Positions 9,294 through 18,388 are shown, counted from the first letter of the stretch. The stretch is 64,000 nt of DNA from Cupriavidus phytohabitans (GCF_000426345.1 NZ_AUFE01000029.1:17139-81138), one strand, 5' to 3'. Made by a program: numbers and translations. The notes: generated by a model not told the origin, from the sequence alone.

Positions 9294-10547
9294 ATGAAGA
9301 TCGCAATCGCCGGCGGCGGCATCGGCGGGCTGACGCTGGCGCTGCTTTGCCACCGCCATGGCATCGACGCCGAAGTCTGGGAAGCCAGCGAATCGCTGCG
9401 CCCGCTGGGCGTGGGCATCAACCTGCTGCCGCACGCGGTACGCATCCTGTCCGAGCTCGGCCTGCGCGACGCGCTGTCGGAAATCGCGATCGAAACCTCG
9501 TCGCTCTCGTACTACAACAAGCTGGGCCAGCGCATCTGGCATGAACCGCGCGGGCTGGCGGCGGGCTATGACTGGCCGCAGTTCTCGATCCATCGCGGCG
9601 AGTTCCAGATGTTGCTGCATCGCACCGTGGTCGAGAGGCTGGGTGCCGATGCCATCCACACAGGGCATGCGTTCGAGACCGTGCTCGATACCGGCGCGCG
9701 CGGGCCGGCGCGCTTCGGCCTGCGCCGCCGCAGCGATGGCGCCGAGGTGGAAGCCAGCGCCGACGTGCTGGTCGGCGCCGACGGCATCCACTCCGCGGTG
9801 CGCCGCCACTTCTATGCCAGCGGCGATGCACCGCGCTTCTCGCGCCGCATGCTGTGGCGCGCGGTCACCGAGGCGCCGCCCTACCTCGATGGACGCTCGA
9901 TGTTCATGGCCGGTCACCAGGACCAGAAGTTCGTCGCCTATCCCATCTCCGAGCCGCTGCGCCGGCAGGGCCGCTCGCTGGTCAACTGGATCGCCGAGCT
10001 GCGCGTGCCCGACAGCGTGCCGGACACCCCGCCGCGCAGCGACTGGAACAAGCAGGTCGACAAGTCGGTGTTCCGGGCACAGTTTGCCGGCTGGCAGTGG
10101 GACTGGATCGACATCCCCGCGCTGATCGACGGTGCCGAGGCCATTTATGAATTCCCGATGGTCGACAAGGACCCGCTGCCACGCTGGACCTTTGACCGCG
10201 TCACGCTGCTCGGCGATGCCGCGCACCCGATGTACCCGATCGGCTCGAACGGCAGCGCGCAGGCCATCCTGGATGCGCGCTACCTGCTCGACAGCCTGCT
10301 CGGCACGCAGGACACCCCTTACGCGCTGCGCGAATACGAGGCCGAGCGCCTGCCGCGCACTGCGGGCATCGTGCTGCGCAACCGCATGAACGGGCCGGAG
10401 CAGGTGATGCAGCTGGCGGAGGAACGCGCGCCGCAGGGGTTCCACGATGTCGAACAGGTGATTCCGCGCGCCGAACTGGAAGCGATTTCGCTGCGGTACA
10501 AGCAGCTGGCCGGGTTCGACCGGCAGTCGATGCAGGGCGCGCGATAG
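9294..10547 (+). CDS. FAD-dependent aromatic monooxygenase (UbiH/salicylate hydroxylase-like)
   Basis: This 417-residue single-component flavoprotein hydroxylase is predicted cytoplasmic. The FAD-binding GxGxxG is at residues 7-12 (AGGGIGGLTL), the DG motif near residue 160 (VGADGIHSAVR), and the second FAD motif near residue 307 (LLGDAAHPMYPIGSNG). Proteins of this class use NAD(P)H and O2 to hydroxylate aromatic or pyrrole-like substrates. The ATG follows GGGGAG. The same unit carries a solute-binding protein and a MarR repressor, which suggests uptake and oxidation of an aromatic acid. The substrate is unknown. Confidence 0.85.
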   Translation: MKIAIAGGGIGGLTLALLCHRHGIDAEVWEASESLRPLGVGINLLPHAVRILSELGLRDALSEIAIETSSLSYYNKLGQRIWHEPRGLAAGYDWPQFSIHRGEFQMLLHRTVVERLGADAIHTGHAFETVLDTGARGPARFGLRRRSDGAEVEASADVLVGADGIHSAVRRHFYASGDAPRFSRRMLWRAVTEAPPYLDGRSMFMAGHQDQKFVAYPISEPLRRQGRSLVNWIAELRVPDSVPDTPPRSDWNKQVDKSVFRAQFAGWQWDWIDIPALIDGAEAIYEFPMVDKDPLPRWTFDRVTLLGDAAHPMYPIGSNGSAQAILDARYLLDSLLGTQDTPYALREYEAERLPRTAGIVLRNRMNGPEQVMQLAEERAPQGFHDVEQVIPRAELEAISLRYKQLAGFDRQSMQGAR

Positions 10548-10599
10548 CATCGCGATCCGCCAGGCCACAACAAGAAACAAGCCATCAAGAGGAGACAAC

Positions 10600-11769
10600 A
10601 TGGCGCCCCCCAATCTCACCCGGCTCACCCGGCTCACCCGCCCCGCGCACATTGCGCTGGCCGCCGTCCTCGCCTTCACCGCCACCGCCGCACAGGCCGA
10701 CATCACCGTCGGCGTCAGCCTGTCGACGACGGGCCCGTCCGCTTCGCTCGGCATCCCGCAGAAGAACTCGATGCCATACCTGCCGCAGAAGATCGGCGGC
10801 GAGGCGGTGCGCTACATCGTGCTGGACGACGCCTCCGATCCGACCCAGGGCGCCAAGGTCGCGCGCCGCTTCGTGTCCGAGGACAAGGTCGACATCATTC
10901 TCGGCTCCTCCGCGGTCGCGCCGTCGATCGCCATTGCCGAGGTCGCCGAGGAAAGCCAGACCGTCCAGCTTGCCTTCTCGCCGATCGAGCTCAAGCCCGG
11001 CCGGGGCGCCTGGACCTTCCGCCTGGCGCAGCCGGTGCGGCTGATGGCCAATGCCGTCGCCGCCACCGCCAAGACCATGGGCGTCAAGACCATCGGCTTT
11101 ATCGGCTTTGCCGACGCATACGGCGAAACCTGGCTGAAGGATTTCACCGCCGCGGCAACGGCCAACGGCCTGCGCCTGATCGCCACCGAGCGCTATGGCC
11201 GCGCCGATACCAGCGTGACCGCACAGGCCATCAAGCTGATCGCCGCCAAACCCGATGCCATCCTGGTCGCCGGCGCCGGCACCGGTGCGGCCCTGCCGCA
11301 CACCACGCTGCGCGAGCGCGGCTACGGCGGCACCATCTACCAGACCCACGGGGCCGCCACCAAGGACCTGATCCGCATCGGCGGACGCATGGTCAATGGC
11401 GCGATCCTGCCGGCGGGCCCGGTGATCGTGCCGGAGCAGCTGCCAGCCGGCGATCCGGTACGCAAGCCGGGGCTCGACTACGTCACCCGCTACGAGAAGC
11501 AATACGGCGCCGAGTCGCGCACGCAGTTCGGCGCGCATGCCTACGATGCCGGGTTGGTGCTCGAGCGGATCGTGCCGGTGGCGCTGAAAAGCGCCAGGCC
11601 GGGGACGCAGGCCTTCCGCCAGGCGCTGCGCCAGGCGCTGGAGAGCGAAAAGGACATCGTGGTGTCGCACGGCGTGCTCAACTACAGTGGGCAAGACCAC
11701 TATGGCTTTGACCAGCGCGGCCGCGTTATGCTGACAATCGACAACGGCAACTGGAAACTAGTGCAATGA
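10600..11769 (+). CDS. ABC transporter periplasmic substrate-binding protein, LivK type
   Basis: This 389-residue exported protein has a signal peptide (hydrophobic to about residue 28, cut after AAQA) and a type I periplasmic binding fold that begins ITVGVSLSTTGP. That start is typical of branched-chain amino-acid and aromatic-acid binding proteins. The ATG follows AAGAGGAG. No membrane or ATPase subunits are adjacent, so it must share a transporter encoded elsewhere. It lies 52 bp after the monooxygenase and overlaps the next gene by 4 nt (ATGA), so the three are one operon. Confidence 0.87.
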   Translation: MAPPNLTRLTRLTRPAHIALAAVLAFTATAAQADITVGVSLSTTGPSASLGIPQKNSMPYLPQKIGGEAVRYIVLDDASDPTQGAKVARRFVSEDKVDIILGSSAVAPSIAIAEVAEESQTVQLAFSPIELKPGRGAWTFRLAQPVRLMANAVAATAKTMGVKTIGFIGFADAYGETWLKDFTAAATANGLRLIATERYGRADTSVTAQAIKLIAAKPDAILVAGAGTGAALPHTTLRERGYGGTIYQTHGAATKDLIRIGGRMVNGAILPAGPVIVPEQLPAGDPVRKPGLDYVTRYEKQYGAESRTQFGAHAYDAGLVLERIVPVALKSARPGTQAFRQALRQALESEKDIVVSHGVLNYSGQDHYGFDQRGRVMLTIDNGNWKLVQ

Positions 11770-12350
11770 TCCCCGACGCATCCGGTGCATCCGACGCACC
11801 CGCCGCGGCAGGCAAGACTGGCGGCACCCACACCGCCAGCTCGCGGCGCAAACCGCGCGAGCCGCTTGCGCCGGATCCGGCGGTGGCCGACAGCGGCTTC
11901 GATCCGCATGTGCCGAATGTCGATTATGGCGTGCTCGACAGCCTGATCGGCTACGCCATCCGCCGCGCGCAGATCCGCATCTACGAGGATTTCGTGCTGT
12001 CGCTGTCGCAATGGCAGATCACCCCGCCGCGCTTTTCTGCGCTGGTGATCATCTCGCGCAATCCGCACCTGAAGCTGACCGAGCTGGCGCGCATCCTGGG
12101 CATTGCGCGCTCGGGCGCGGTGCTGCTGGTCGATGCGCTGGAAGAGATGAACCTGGTCGCGCGCCGCCCGGCGGCGGGCGATCGGCGCGCCTACAGCCTG
12201 GTGCTGACGCCATCGGGCCGCAAGACGCTGGACGCTGCCACCCGCGCGGTGGTCGAACATGACGCGCATGTGGGCAGCGCGCTGTCCGACAGCGACCAGG
12301 CCACGCTGAAATCGCTGCTGTCCCGGCTGGCGCCGCCGCGCGCGGGCTGA
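11766..12350 (+). CDS. MarR-family transcriptional regulator
   Basis: This 194-residue regulator is translationally coupled to the solute-binding protein gene by ATGA overlap. The first 55 residues are a Pro/Ala-rich extension. The winged HTH follows, with LKLTELARILGIARSGAVLLVDALEEMNLV as recognition region and the wing RRPAAGDRRAYSLVLT, which is diagnostic for MarR proteins. The likely target is the palindrome at 9227-9245 at the head of this operon. The ligand is probably an aromatic substrate or product of the monooxygenase; that is inference. Confidence 0.88.
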   Translation: MIPDASGASDAPAAAGKTGGTHTASSRRKPREPLAPDPAVADSGFDPHVPNVDYGVLDSLIGYAIRRAQIRIYEDFVLSLSQWQITPPRFSALVIISRNPHLKLTELARILGIARSGAVLLVDALEEMNLVARRPAAGDRRAYSLVLTPSGRKTLDAATRAVVEHDAHVGSALSDSDQATLKSLLSRLAPPRAG

Positions 12351-12393
12351 CGCCAGGCCGCTGTCATCCGGCAGGCGCTTGCCATGCGTTAAC

Positions 12394-14037
12394 ATGGCCG
12401 CCATGCCAAGAACAACCGCCACGCGAACCGCATCGCGGCCCGGCGCGCTGCTGCGCCGCCTGTCGCCTCTTCTTGCCGCCGCCTTGCTGATGGCCGGTGG
12501 GCCTGTCATCGCGCCGGCGCTGGCCAAGCCGCCGGCCAAGGTACAGAAATCCCAGAAGGCGCAGAAAGCGCAGAAGGTCCAGAAAAGCGCGAAAGCACAG
12601 AAGGACCAGATTGCCGGCAAAGCGGCAAAAGCCGCGCCGTCCGCCGATGCTGGCCTAGTGCAGGCCGGCGTGCCGGCGCCGGTGGCCGCGGCCCTGCGCC
12701 GCGCCGGCGTGCCGGCTTCGGCCGCGAGCTTCTACGTGGTCAAACTGGGCGCACCCAGCGCGCGCGCCAGCTGGAACGCGCTGCAGCCGATGAATCCGGC
12801 CTCGACCATGAAGCTGGTCACGACCTTCGCCGGCCTGCAACTGCTGGGACCGGAGTACCGCTGGCAGACCGCGCTCTACGCCGACGCGCAGCCCGGCTTC
12901 GACGGCACCGTCAACGGCAATGTCTACCTGCGCGGCCGCGGCGATCCCAAGCTGGTGCCGGAGGAGATGGCCAAGCTGGTCGCCAGCGCCCGCGCCGGGG
13001 GTGCCACCGCCATCAACGGCGACCTGGTGCTGGATCGCAGCTACTTTGCCGATGGCCTGGACGGCAATGGCACCATCGACGGCGAAGTGCAGCGCGCCTA
13101 CAACGTCGGCCCCGATGCGCTGCTCTACGCCTTCAAGACGCTGTCGTTCACATTGACGCCGGATCCCGTCACGCAGACTGTCGCGGTCAGCGTCACGCCG
13201 GAGCTGGCGCAACTCAAGCTCGACAACCAGCTGACGCTGACCAACGCCCGCTGCGGCGACTGGCAGAGCCGCGCCACCCCCAGCGTGCAGCCGCAGTCCG
13301 ACGGCACCGTGCTGGCATCGTTCGCCGGCGACTATTCCAGCGACTGCGGCGAGCACGTGCTCAATATCGCCACGCTGTCGCACGCGGAGTTCACCTGGGG
13401 CGGCTTTGTCGCCGAATGGCAGCGCGCAGGCGGGCGCTTTACCCATTTGCCGGCGTTGCGCAGCGGCAAGGTGCCGCGCAGCGCGGTGCTGCTGGCGCGC
13501 CACTATGGCCTGCCGCTGTCCGACATCGTGCGCGACATCAACAAGTTCTCCAACAACGTGATGGCGCGCCAGCTGTTCCTGACCATCGGCGCCGAGCTGG
13601 ACCGCGGCGGCCCGGCCAGCCCCGAGCGCTCGATCCGCGTGGTGCGGCGCTGGCTCGCGAAGCAGGGACTGGACATGCCCGGGCTGGTGCTGGACAACGG
13701 CTCCGGCCTGTCGCGCGAGGAACGCATCAGCACTTACGACATGGCGCGCCTGCTGCAGCAGGCCGCCGCCAGCAGCGTCGGCCCGGTGCTGGTCGATTCG
13801 CTGCCGGTGCTGGGCGTCGACGGGACGCTGCGCAACCGGCTGACCGGCGCCAATGCGGCCGGCAGCGGCTACCTCAAGACCGGCACGCTGGCCGACGTGC
13901 GTGCGCTTGCTGGTTATGTCGACGCGGAAGACGGCAACCGCTACGTGCTGGTGAGCATGATCAACCACCCCAACGCCTCGCAGGCGCGGGAGGCGCACGA
14001 TGCGCTGATGCAGTGGGTGTATCGCGGCGCGCCCTGA
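12394..14037 (+). CDS. dacB: D-alanyl-D-alanine carboxypeptidase/endopeptidase (PBP4)
   Basis: This periplasmic peptidoglycan hydrolase of the S13 family removes terminal D-Ala and cleaves cross-links. All three active-site motifs are visible: STMK near residue 137, SNN near 385 and KTG near 495 (YLKTGTLADVRALAGY). A signal peptide is followed by an unusual Lys/Gln/Ala-rich linker (repeats of QK-A/S/V) at about residues 45-75. ATGs at 12394 and 12403 are both possible and neither has a good ribosome-binding site; a TTG at 12379 is a third option. It is a single gene between two operons. Confidence 0.9.
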   Translation: MAAMPRTTATRTASRPGALLRRLSPLLAAALLMAGGPVIAPALAKPPAKVQKSQKAQKAQKVQKSAKAQKDQIAGKAAKAAPSADAGLVQAGVPAPVAAALRRAGVPASAASFYVVKLGAPSARASWNALQPMNPASTMKLVTTFAGLQLLGPEYRWQTALYADAQPGFDGTVNGNVYLRGRGDPKLVPEEMAKLVASARAGGATAINGDLVLDRSYFADGLDGNGTIDGEVQRAYNVGPDALLYAFKTLSFTLTPDPVTQTVAVSVTPELAQLKLDNQLTLTNARCGDWQSRATPSVQPQSDGTVLASFAGDYSSDCGEHVLNIATLSHAEFTWGGFVAEWQRAGGRFTHLPALRSGKVPRSAVLLARHYGLPLSDIVRDINKFSNNVMARQLFLTIGAELDRGGPASPERSIRVVRRWLAKQGLDMPGLVLDNGSGLSREERISTYDMARLLQQAAASSVGPVLVDSLPVLGVDGTLRNRLTGANAAGSGYLKTGTLADVRALAGYVDAEDGNRYVLVSMINHPNASQAREAHDALMQWVYRGAP

Positions 14038-14119
14038 GATTGCGCGTTGGGATTGCGCCCGCCGGACCACTCCGCGTGGCCTGCCGCCAACGCCGGCGCG
14101 CCCTTTTGTTAAGCGCCCG

Positions 14120-14148
14120 CTTACCAGGACGCGATCCGACCCTATAAT
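14120..14148 (+). promoter_or_regulatory. Candidate sigma-70 promoter of azlCD
   Basis: A perfect TATAAT (14143-14148) lies 17 bp after a weak -35 (CTTACC) and about 85 bp before the azlC ATG. It sits in an otherwise featureless 194-bp gap. Confidence 0.5.
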
Positions 14149-14231
14149 GCCAGGGTGCCGGCCGCGTCCTGCGGCGGCAGCTTCCCGGACCGGCCCTCGG
14201 TCCCGGACCTGCATTGCCCCCTTCCTCTGAC

Positions 14232-15047
14232 ATGACTTTCCGACAACCCCCGGTGTGGTTGCGCCTCTGGCATCGCTTCGCGCCCGCCGAACGCGACGGC
14301 TTCATGGCCGGCGTGCGCCGCTTCGCCCCCTCCCTTCCCGCGGTGTTTTCCTGGGGGCTGGTGACAGGGGTGGCGATGAGCAAATCGGTGCTGACCGTGC
14401 CCGAAGCCATCGGCATGTCGCTGCTGGTTTATGCGGGCTCGGCGCAGCTGGCGGTGCTGCCGCTGTTCGCCGCCGGCCTGCCGCTGTGGACGATCTGGCT
14501 GACCGCGGCCATGGTCAACCTGCGCTTCGTCATCTTCAGCGCCGCCATGCAGCCGCACTTCAGCTACCTGACGCTGGCGCGGCGCACGGTGCTGGGGTTC
14601 TTCAACGGCGATCTGCATTTTGTTTATTTCCTGCAGAAGTATTCGACGCCGGGCTATGAGCCCGGCAAGGAAGGCTACTTCTGGGGCATGGCGCTGACCA
14701 ACTTCGCGATGTGGCAGGTGTCGTCGATCCTCGGCATCTTGCTGGCCAGCCTGTTCCCGGACAGCTGGGGGCTGGGGCTGGCGGGCACGATGGCGCTGAT
14801 CCCGGTGATGATCGCCACGATCAATTCGCGGTCGACGTTGATGGCTGTGGTGATTTCGGCGGTGTTGGCGTTGTTGTGCTTTGATCTGCCGTACCGGCTT
14901 GGGCTGGTGGTGGCAGTGGTCGGTGCAATCGCCGCGGGCATGGCCAGCGATGACCTGGCGGCGCGGGCTGCGCTGCGGGGTATCCGCGGACGCAAGTCTG
15001 CGCCGATCGGCAATGCGGCTGACGCGCCGCCGGGAGACCGGGCATGA
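14232..15047 (+). CDS. azlC: AzlC-family branched-chain amino-acid exporter, large subunit
   Basis: This 271-residue integral inner-membrane protein of the AzlC/YgaZ family exports branched-chain amino acids or analogues together with AzlD. The family segments are seen at residues 35-70 (SWGLVTGVAMSKSVLTVPEAIGMSLLVYAGSAQLA), and several membrane helices follow. The ATG at 14232 is preferred over an upstream TTG at 14214. The stop overlaps the azlD start (ATGA), so the two are coupled. A TATAAT promoter lies upstream. Confidence 0.9.
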   Translation: MTFRQPPVWLRLWHRFAPAERDGFMAGVRRFAPSLPAVFSWGLVTGVAMSKSVLTVPEAIGMSLLVYAGSAQLAVLPLFAAGLPLWTIWLTAAMVNLRFVIFSAAMQPHFSYLTLARRTVLGFFNGDLHFVYFLQKYSTPGYEPGKEGYFWGMALTNFAMWQVSSILGILLASLFPDSWGLGLAGTMALIPVMIATINSRSTLMAVVISAVLALLCFDLPYRLGLVVAVVGAIAAGMASDDLAARAALRGIRGRKSAPIGNAADAPPGDRA

Positions 15048-15367
15048 GCCATGTCGAGACCTGGATCGCGCTGGTCGGCATGGCCGTGATCACGGTGATT
15101 ACGCGCGCGTTGTTCCTGATGGCCGGCGAGCACGTCTCGGTGCCTGACCGCATCCAGCGAGCGCTGCGTTATGCGCCCGCAGCGGCACTGGCGGCGATCA
15201 TCCTGCCGGACCTGATGACGTGGCAGGGGCATTTCACCGTGGCGCTGTCGAACTACAAGCTGGTTGCCGGGGTGGTAGCCACCGCGTTCTACCTGCTGAC
15301 GCGGCGGATGGTGGGGATGATTGCGGTGGGGATGGCGGTTTATACGGCGTTGCGGTTGTTGGGGTGA
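15044..15367 (+). CDS. azlD: AzlD-family exporter small subunit
   Basis: This 107-residue protein has three to four hydrophobic helices and the family pattern ITRALFLMAG...LRYAPAAALAAIILPDL. It forms the two-subunit exporter with the overlapping azlC. The 43 bp to the next convergent gene show no clear terminator. Confidence 0.9.
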   Translation: MSHVETWIALVGMAVITVITRALFLMAGEHVSVPDRIQRALRYAPAAALAAIILPDLMTWQGHFTVALSNYKLVAGVVATAFYLLTRRMVGMIAVGMAVYTALRLLG

Positions 15368-15410
15368 GGGCAAGCGCGGGCCTGTTGTCAGTGACCAGCC
15401 TGGTTCCCCT

Positions 15411-16400
15411 TCAGCCCCCGAACGCCGCAGCCGCCCTCTCCAGCCGATCCCGCACCCCGGCCCAATCCTGACCCTCAGGCAAGGTCTCGAACACCAGCTG
15501 CGAATAGCCCTGCTTGTCGAGCTTGCGCAGCAACCGATACAACTCCTGCGCATACGCGGCAGCATCGGCCGGCGCCTGCACCCACGTGCAGCGCTGATCC
15601 GCCAGCGGCGCGCGTCCTACCCATGCTACGCGCGCATCGGCCGGCAGGGCGACCAGCCGCGCGGCAGCCGCCTGCGCATCCGCCAGCAACAAGGGCGTGT
15701 GCGGCGCGTAATGGGCCTTCAGCGTTCCTGACGCGCGCGGTGCTGCGGCATCGGGCGGCAACGGCGCCTCGCCCAGCACCTGCGCCAGCATCCCGACCGT
15801 GACGGCGCCGGGACGCAGCAAGACCGGCCCGACCCCGGCGTCCAGGCGCGACAGATCCACGATGGTCGATTCAATCCCGACCTCGACCCCATCGCCTTCC
15901 AGCACATAGACCGCGTCGCCGAACTCTTCGCGCACATGCTGCGCGGTGGTCGGACTCACCTGGCCGAACTTGTTCGCCGAAGGCGCCGCAATGCCGCCGC
16001 GGCCGCGCTTGAAGCGAGCCAGCAGCGCCTGCGCCACCGGATGCGACGGGCACCGCAGCCCGATGCTGTCCTGCCCCCCCGCCACCGCGGCGTCGATATG
16101 CGAGGCTCGCTTCAGGATCAGCGTCAGCGGCCCCGGCCAGAACGCATCGATCAGCTTCTGCGCGACCTCAGGGACCTCGTCGGTCCAGTAGCTGATATCC
16201 GCGCCATCGACCACGTGCACGATCACCGGGTGGTTGGACGGCCGCCCCTTGAGCGAAAAGATGCGGCCGACCGCGTCGGGATTCTCGGCGTCGGCGCCCA
16301 GCCCGTAGACCGTCTCGGTCGGGAAAGCGACCAGCTGCCCCGCCTCGAGCAGGCGGACGGCTTCTTCGAGTTCAGCAGCCGTTGGCATGCGCGGCGACAT
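15411..16400 (-). CDS. tsaC: L-threonylcarbamoyladenylate synthase (Sua5/YrdC family)
   Basis: This enzyme makes threonylcarbamoyl-AMP from threonine, bicarbonate and ATP for the t6A37 modification of ANN-decoding tRNAs. The N-terminal YrdC domain is clear (AFPTETVYGLGADA, then SLKGRPSNHP near residues 25-55). At 329 residues it also has the C-terminal Sua5 domain, which short TsaC proteins lack. The ATG at 16400 follows AAGGA. It is the last gene of the leftward pgk-to-purK cluster and lies 54 bp after purK, across a short tandem repeat. Confidence 0.92.
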   Translation of the reverse strand: MSPRMPTAAELEEAVRLLEAGQLVAFPTETVYGLGADAENPDAVGRIFSLKGRPSNHPVIVHVVDGADISYWTDEVPEVAQKLIDAFWPGPLTLILKRASHIDAAVAGGQDSIGLRCPSHPVAQALLARFKRGRGGIAAPSANKFGQVSPTTAQHVREEFGDAVYVLEGDGVEVGIESTIVDLSRLDAGVGPVLLRPGAVTVGMLAQVLGEAPLPPDAAAPRASGTLKAHYAPHTPLLLADAQAAAARLVALPADARVAWVGRAPLADQRCTWVQAPADAAAYAQELYRLLRKLDKQGYSQLVFETLPEGQDWAGVRDRLERAAAAFGG

Positions 16401-16416
16401 CGTGTTCCTTGCGTCG

Positions 16417-16466
16417 AATCAGAGCGGGAATCAGAGAGGGAATCAGAGCGGGGATCAGAGCGGGAT
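16417..16466. repeat. Short tandem repeat at the purK 3' end
   Basis: Four imperfect copies of a 12-bp unit related to AATCAGAGCGGG run from the purK stop region into the gap. The stop codon itself (TCA on this strand) and the last purK codons are in one copy, so the extra copies look like duplications of the gene end. Confidence 0.7.
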
Positions 16467-17699
16467 ATGCAGTGCTTGCGCAGCGGCCGTAAAGGCGGCC
16501 TCGGCCGCCTCCGCATGCTCGCCGATGCAGTTGACGTGCCCCATCTTGCGCGACGGGCGCGGATCGTTCTTGCCGTACAGGTGCAGCTTGGCGCCGGGTT
16601 GCGCCACCACCTCGTCCCACGCAGGCGTGCGTTCCAATCCGAACTCGAACCACACATCGCCCAGCAGGTTCAGCATCTTGCCGGCCGAATGCTGGCGCGT
16701 GCTGCCCAGCGGCAGGCGGGCCATGGCCCGCACCTGCTGCTCGAACTGGCTGGTTTCGCATGCATCCATGGTGATGTGGCCCGAGTTGTGCGGGCGCGGC
16801 GCCATTTCGTTGGCGACCAGCGAGCCGTCGGTCAGCACGAAGAACTCGATGCACAGCACGCCGACATAGCCCATTTCCGTCGCGATGGCGGCGGCCGCGG
16901 CGCGGGCGCGGTCGGCGATCTCCGGCGAGACGCTGGTCGACGGCATTTCCGTCGAGAACAGGATGCCGTCGCGGTGCACGTTCTCCGCCAGCGGCCAGGT
17001 CGCAGTGGAGCCGTCCGCGGCGCGCGCGGCCAGTACCGAGACTTCATAGGCCAGCGGCAGCATCTGTTCCAGCACGCATGGCACGTGCTGCATCGCCTTC
17101 CACGCGGCGCGCACGTCGTCGCGCGTCTTCACGCGCGCCTGGCCCTTGCCGTCGTAGCCCATGCGCGCGGTCTTGAGGATGCCGGGCAGCACGTGGTCGG
17201 GCAGCTGGTCGACGTCGGCGTCGTGCTGGATCACCCAGTGCGGGGCCGTCGGCACACCAGTACGCTCGGCGCAGGCGGCGAAGAACTTCTTCTCGCCGAT
17301 GCGGTTCTGCGCGATCGACACGCAGTAGCCGCGCGGCGCGACAAACGAACCCAGTTGCTCCAGGCGGTCCAGCGACAGCGACGGCACGTTCTCGAACTCG
17401 GTGCTCACCGCCGGGCACAGCTTGGCCATCTCGGCCAGCGCGGCCTCGTCGGTGTACTGGGCGCAGATATGCTTGTCGGCCACCGCGCCCGCCGGGCTGT
17501 CCTGGTCGGGATCGAGCACGCACACGCGATAGCCCATCGCCTGCGCCGCATGCGTGAACATGCGGCCGAGCTGGCCGCCGCCCAGCATGCCCAGCCACGC
17601 GCCGGGCAGGATGGGCGCGTCGGGACGGTCGACGCCGAACTCGGCGCGCGATTCCGGCGTATGGGCTTCGGAGAGGTAGGGATGGATATCGGTCGGCAT
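16455..17699 (-). CDS. purK: 5-(carboxyamino)imidazole ribonucleotide synthase
   Basis: PurK uses ATP and bicarbonate to convert AIR to N5-CAIR in purine synthesis. The 414-residue ATP-grasp protein has the N-terminal GMLGGGQLGRM nucleotide-fold motif near residue 37, DPDQDSPAGAVAD shortly after, and EMAPRPHNSGH, a family hallmark, near residue 290. A 25-residue N-terminal extension precedes the usual start. It lies 55 bp after purE, whose product PurE uses N5-CAIR. The 3' end is embedded in a short tandem repeat. Confidence 0.95.
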   Translation of the reverse strand: MPTDIHPYLSEAHTPESRAEFGVDRPDAPILPGAWLGMLGGGQLGRMFTHAAQAMGYRVCVLDPDQDSPAGAVADKHICAQYTDEAALAEMAKLCPAVSTEFENVPSLSLDRLEQLGSFVAPRGYCVSIAQNRIGEKKFFAACAERTGVPTAPHWVIQHDADVDQLPDHVLPGILKTARMGYDGKGQARVKTRDDVRAAWKAMQHVPCVLEQMLPLAYEVSVLAARAADGSTATWPLAENVHRDGILFSTEMPSTSVSPEIADRARAAAAAIATEMGYVGVLCIEFFVLTDGSLVANEMAPRPHNSGHITMDACETSQFEQQVRAMARLPLGSTRQHSAGKMLNLLGDVWFEFGLERTPAWDEVVAQPGAKLHLYGKNDPRPSRKMGHVNCIGEHAEAAEAAFTAAAQALHIPL

Positions 17700-17727
17700 T
17701 GCTCGGTTCCGTGTGGGTCCGGAGAAT

Positions 17728-17770
17728 TACAGCGGCGGCATTACAGCGGCAGCATTACAGCGGCAGCGTC
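17728..17770. repeat. Short tandem repeat at the purE 3' end
   Basis: Three copies of the 14-bp unit ATTACAGCGGCRGC follow one another. The copy inside purE encodes the last residues and stop (TTACAG... is the complement of CTG TAA), so two further copies of the gene end lie beyond it. Confidence 0.7.
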
Positions 17771-18252
17771 ATGGCACGCGCGGCTTCGGTCTGCTTCGCG
17801 CGGAAGGCTTCCAGCGCAACGGCCAGCGCGTCGTCGGTGGTCGCCAGCGTGGCGATGGCATGCAGCGCGGCATTGGCGGCGCCCGCTTCACCGATGGCGA
17901 AGGTGGCGACCGGCACGCCCTTGGGCATCTGCACGATCGACAGCAGCGAATCCTCGCCGCGCAGGTACTTCGACGGCACGGGCACGCCGAACACCGGCAC
18001 GATGGTCTTGGCGGCAATCATGCCCGGCAGGTGCGCGGCACCGCCGGCACCGGCGATGATGGCGCGGATGCCGCGGCCGCGCGCGGTCTCGGCATAGCGG
18101 AACATGTCGTCGGCCATGCGGTGCGCGGACACCACCTTAGCCTCGAACGGCACGCCGAAATCCTTCAGCATGGCCACCGCGTGCTGCATCACGTCCCAGT
18201 CGGAACTGCTGCCCATCACGACGCCGACCAGCGGCTTGTCTTGCTTGCTCAC
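17755..18252 (-). CDS. purE: N5-carboxyaminoimidazole ribonucleotide mutase
   Basis: Class I PurE converts N5-CAIR to CAIR. The 165-residue protein has the phosphate-binding MGSSSDWDVM near residue 13, SAHR near residue 43 with the catalytic histidine, and AGAGGAAHLPGM near residue 70. It precedes purK in the leftward purC-purE-purK order. The gap to purC contains two REP-like hairpins. Confidence 0.96.
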   Translation of the reverse strand: MSKQDKPLVGVVMGSSSDWDVMQHAVAMLKDFGVPFEAKVVSAHRMADDMFRYAETARGRGIRAIIAGAGGAAHLPGMIAAKTIVPVFGVPVPSKYLRGEDSLLSIVQMPKGVPVATFAIGEAGAANAALHAIATLATTDDALAVALEAFRAKQTEAARAMTLPL

Positions 18253-18271
18253 GTTTGATCCTTGCTTGTTT

Positions 18272-18315
18272 GCTCCCCTCTCCCGCTTGCGGGAGAGGGT
18301 CCGGGGGAGAGGGCC
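18272..18315. repeat. REP-like hairpin repeat, copy 1
   Basis: CCCCTCTCCCGC-TTGC-GGGAGAGGG is followed by CCGGGGGAGAGGG. The same unit recurs at 18351, 19361, 19451 and 26097, always between genes. Such GC-rich imperfect palindromes are common intergenic repeats in Burkholderiales. Confidence 0.8.
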
Positions 18316-18350
18316 ATGCGCCTCTCGACGCGTGGTGTCTTGCTAAACCA

Positions 18351-18388
18351 CCCCTCACCCTACCCTCTCCCCATGCGGGGAGAGGGGA
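18351..18388. repeat. REP-like hairpin repeat, copy 2
   Basis: CCCTCTCCCC-ATGC-GGGGAGAGGG forms a perfect 10-bp stem. It is paired with copy 1 in the purE-purC gap, which gives a two-hairpin array. Confidence 0.8.

Noticed and set aside
16417..17770. CRISPR-like arrays at the purK and purE ends
   Set aside because: The repeats are 12-14 bp, without spacers and with few copies. They are simple tandem duplications.
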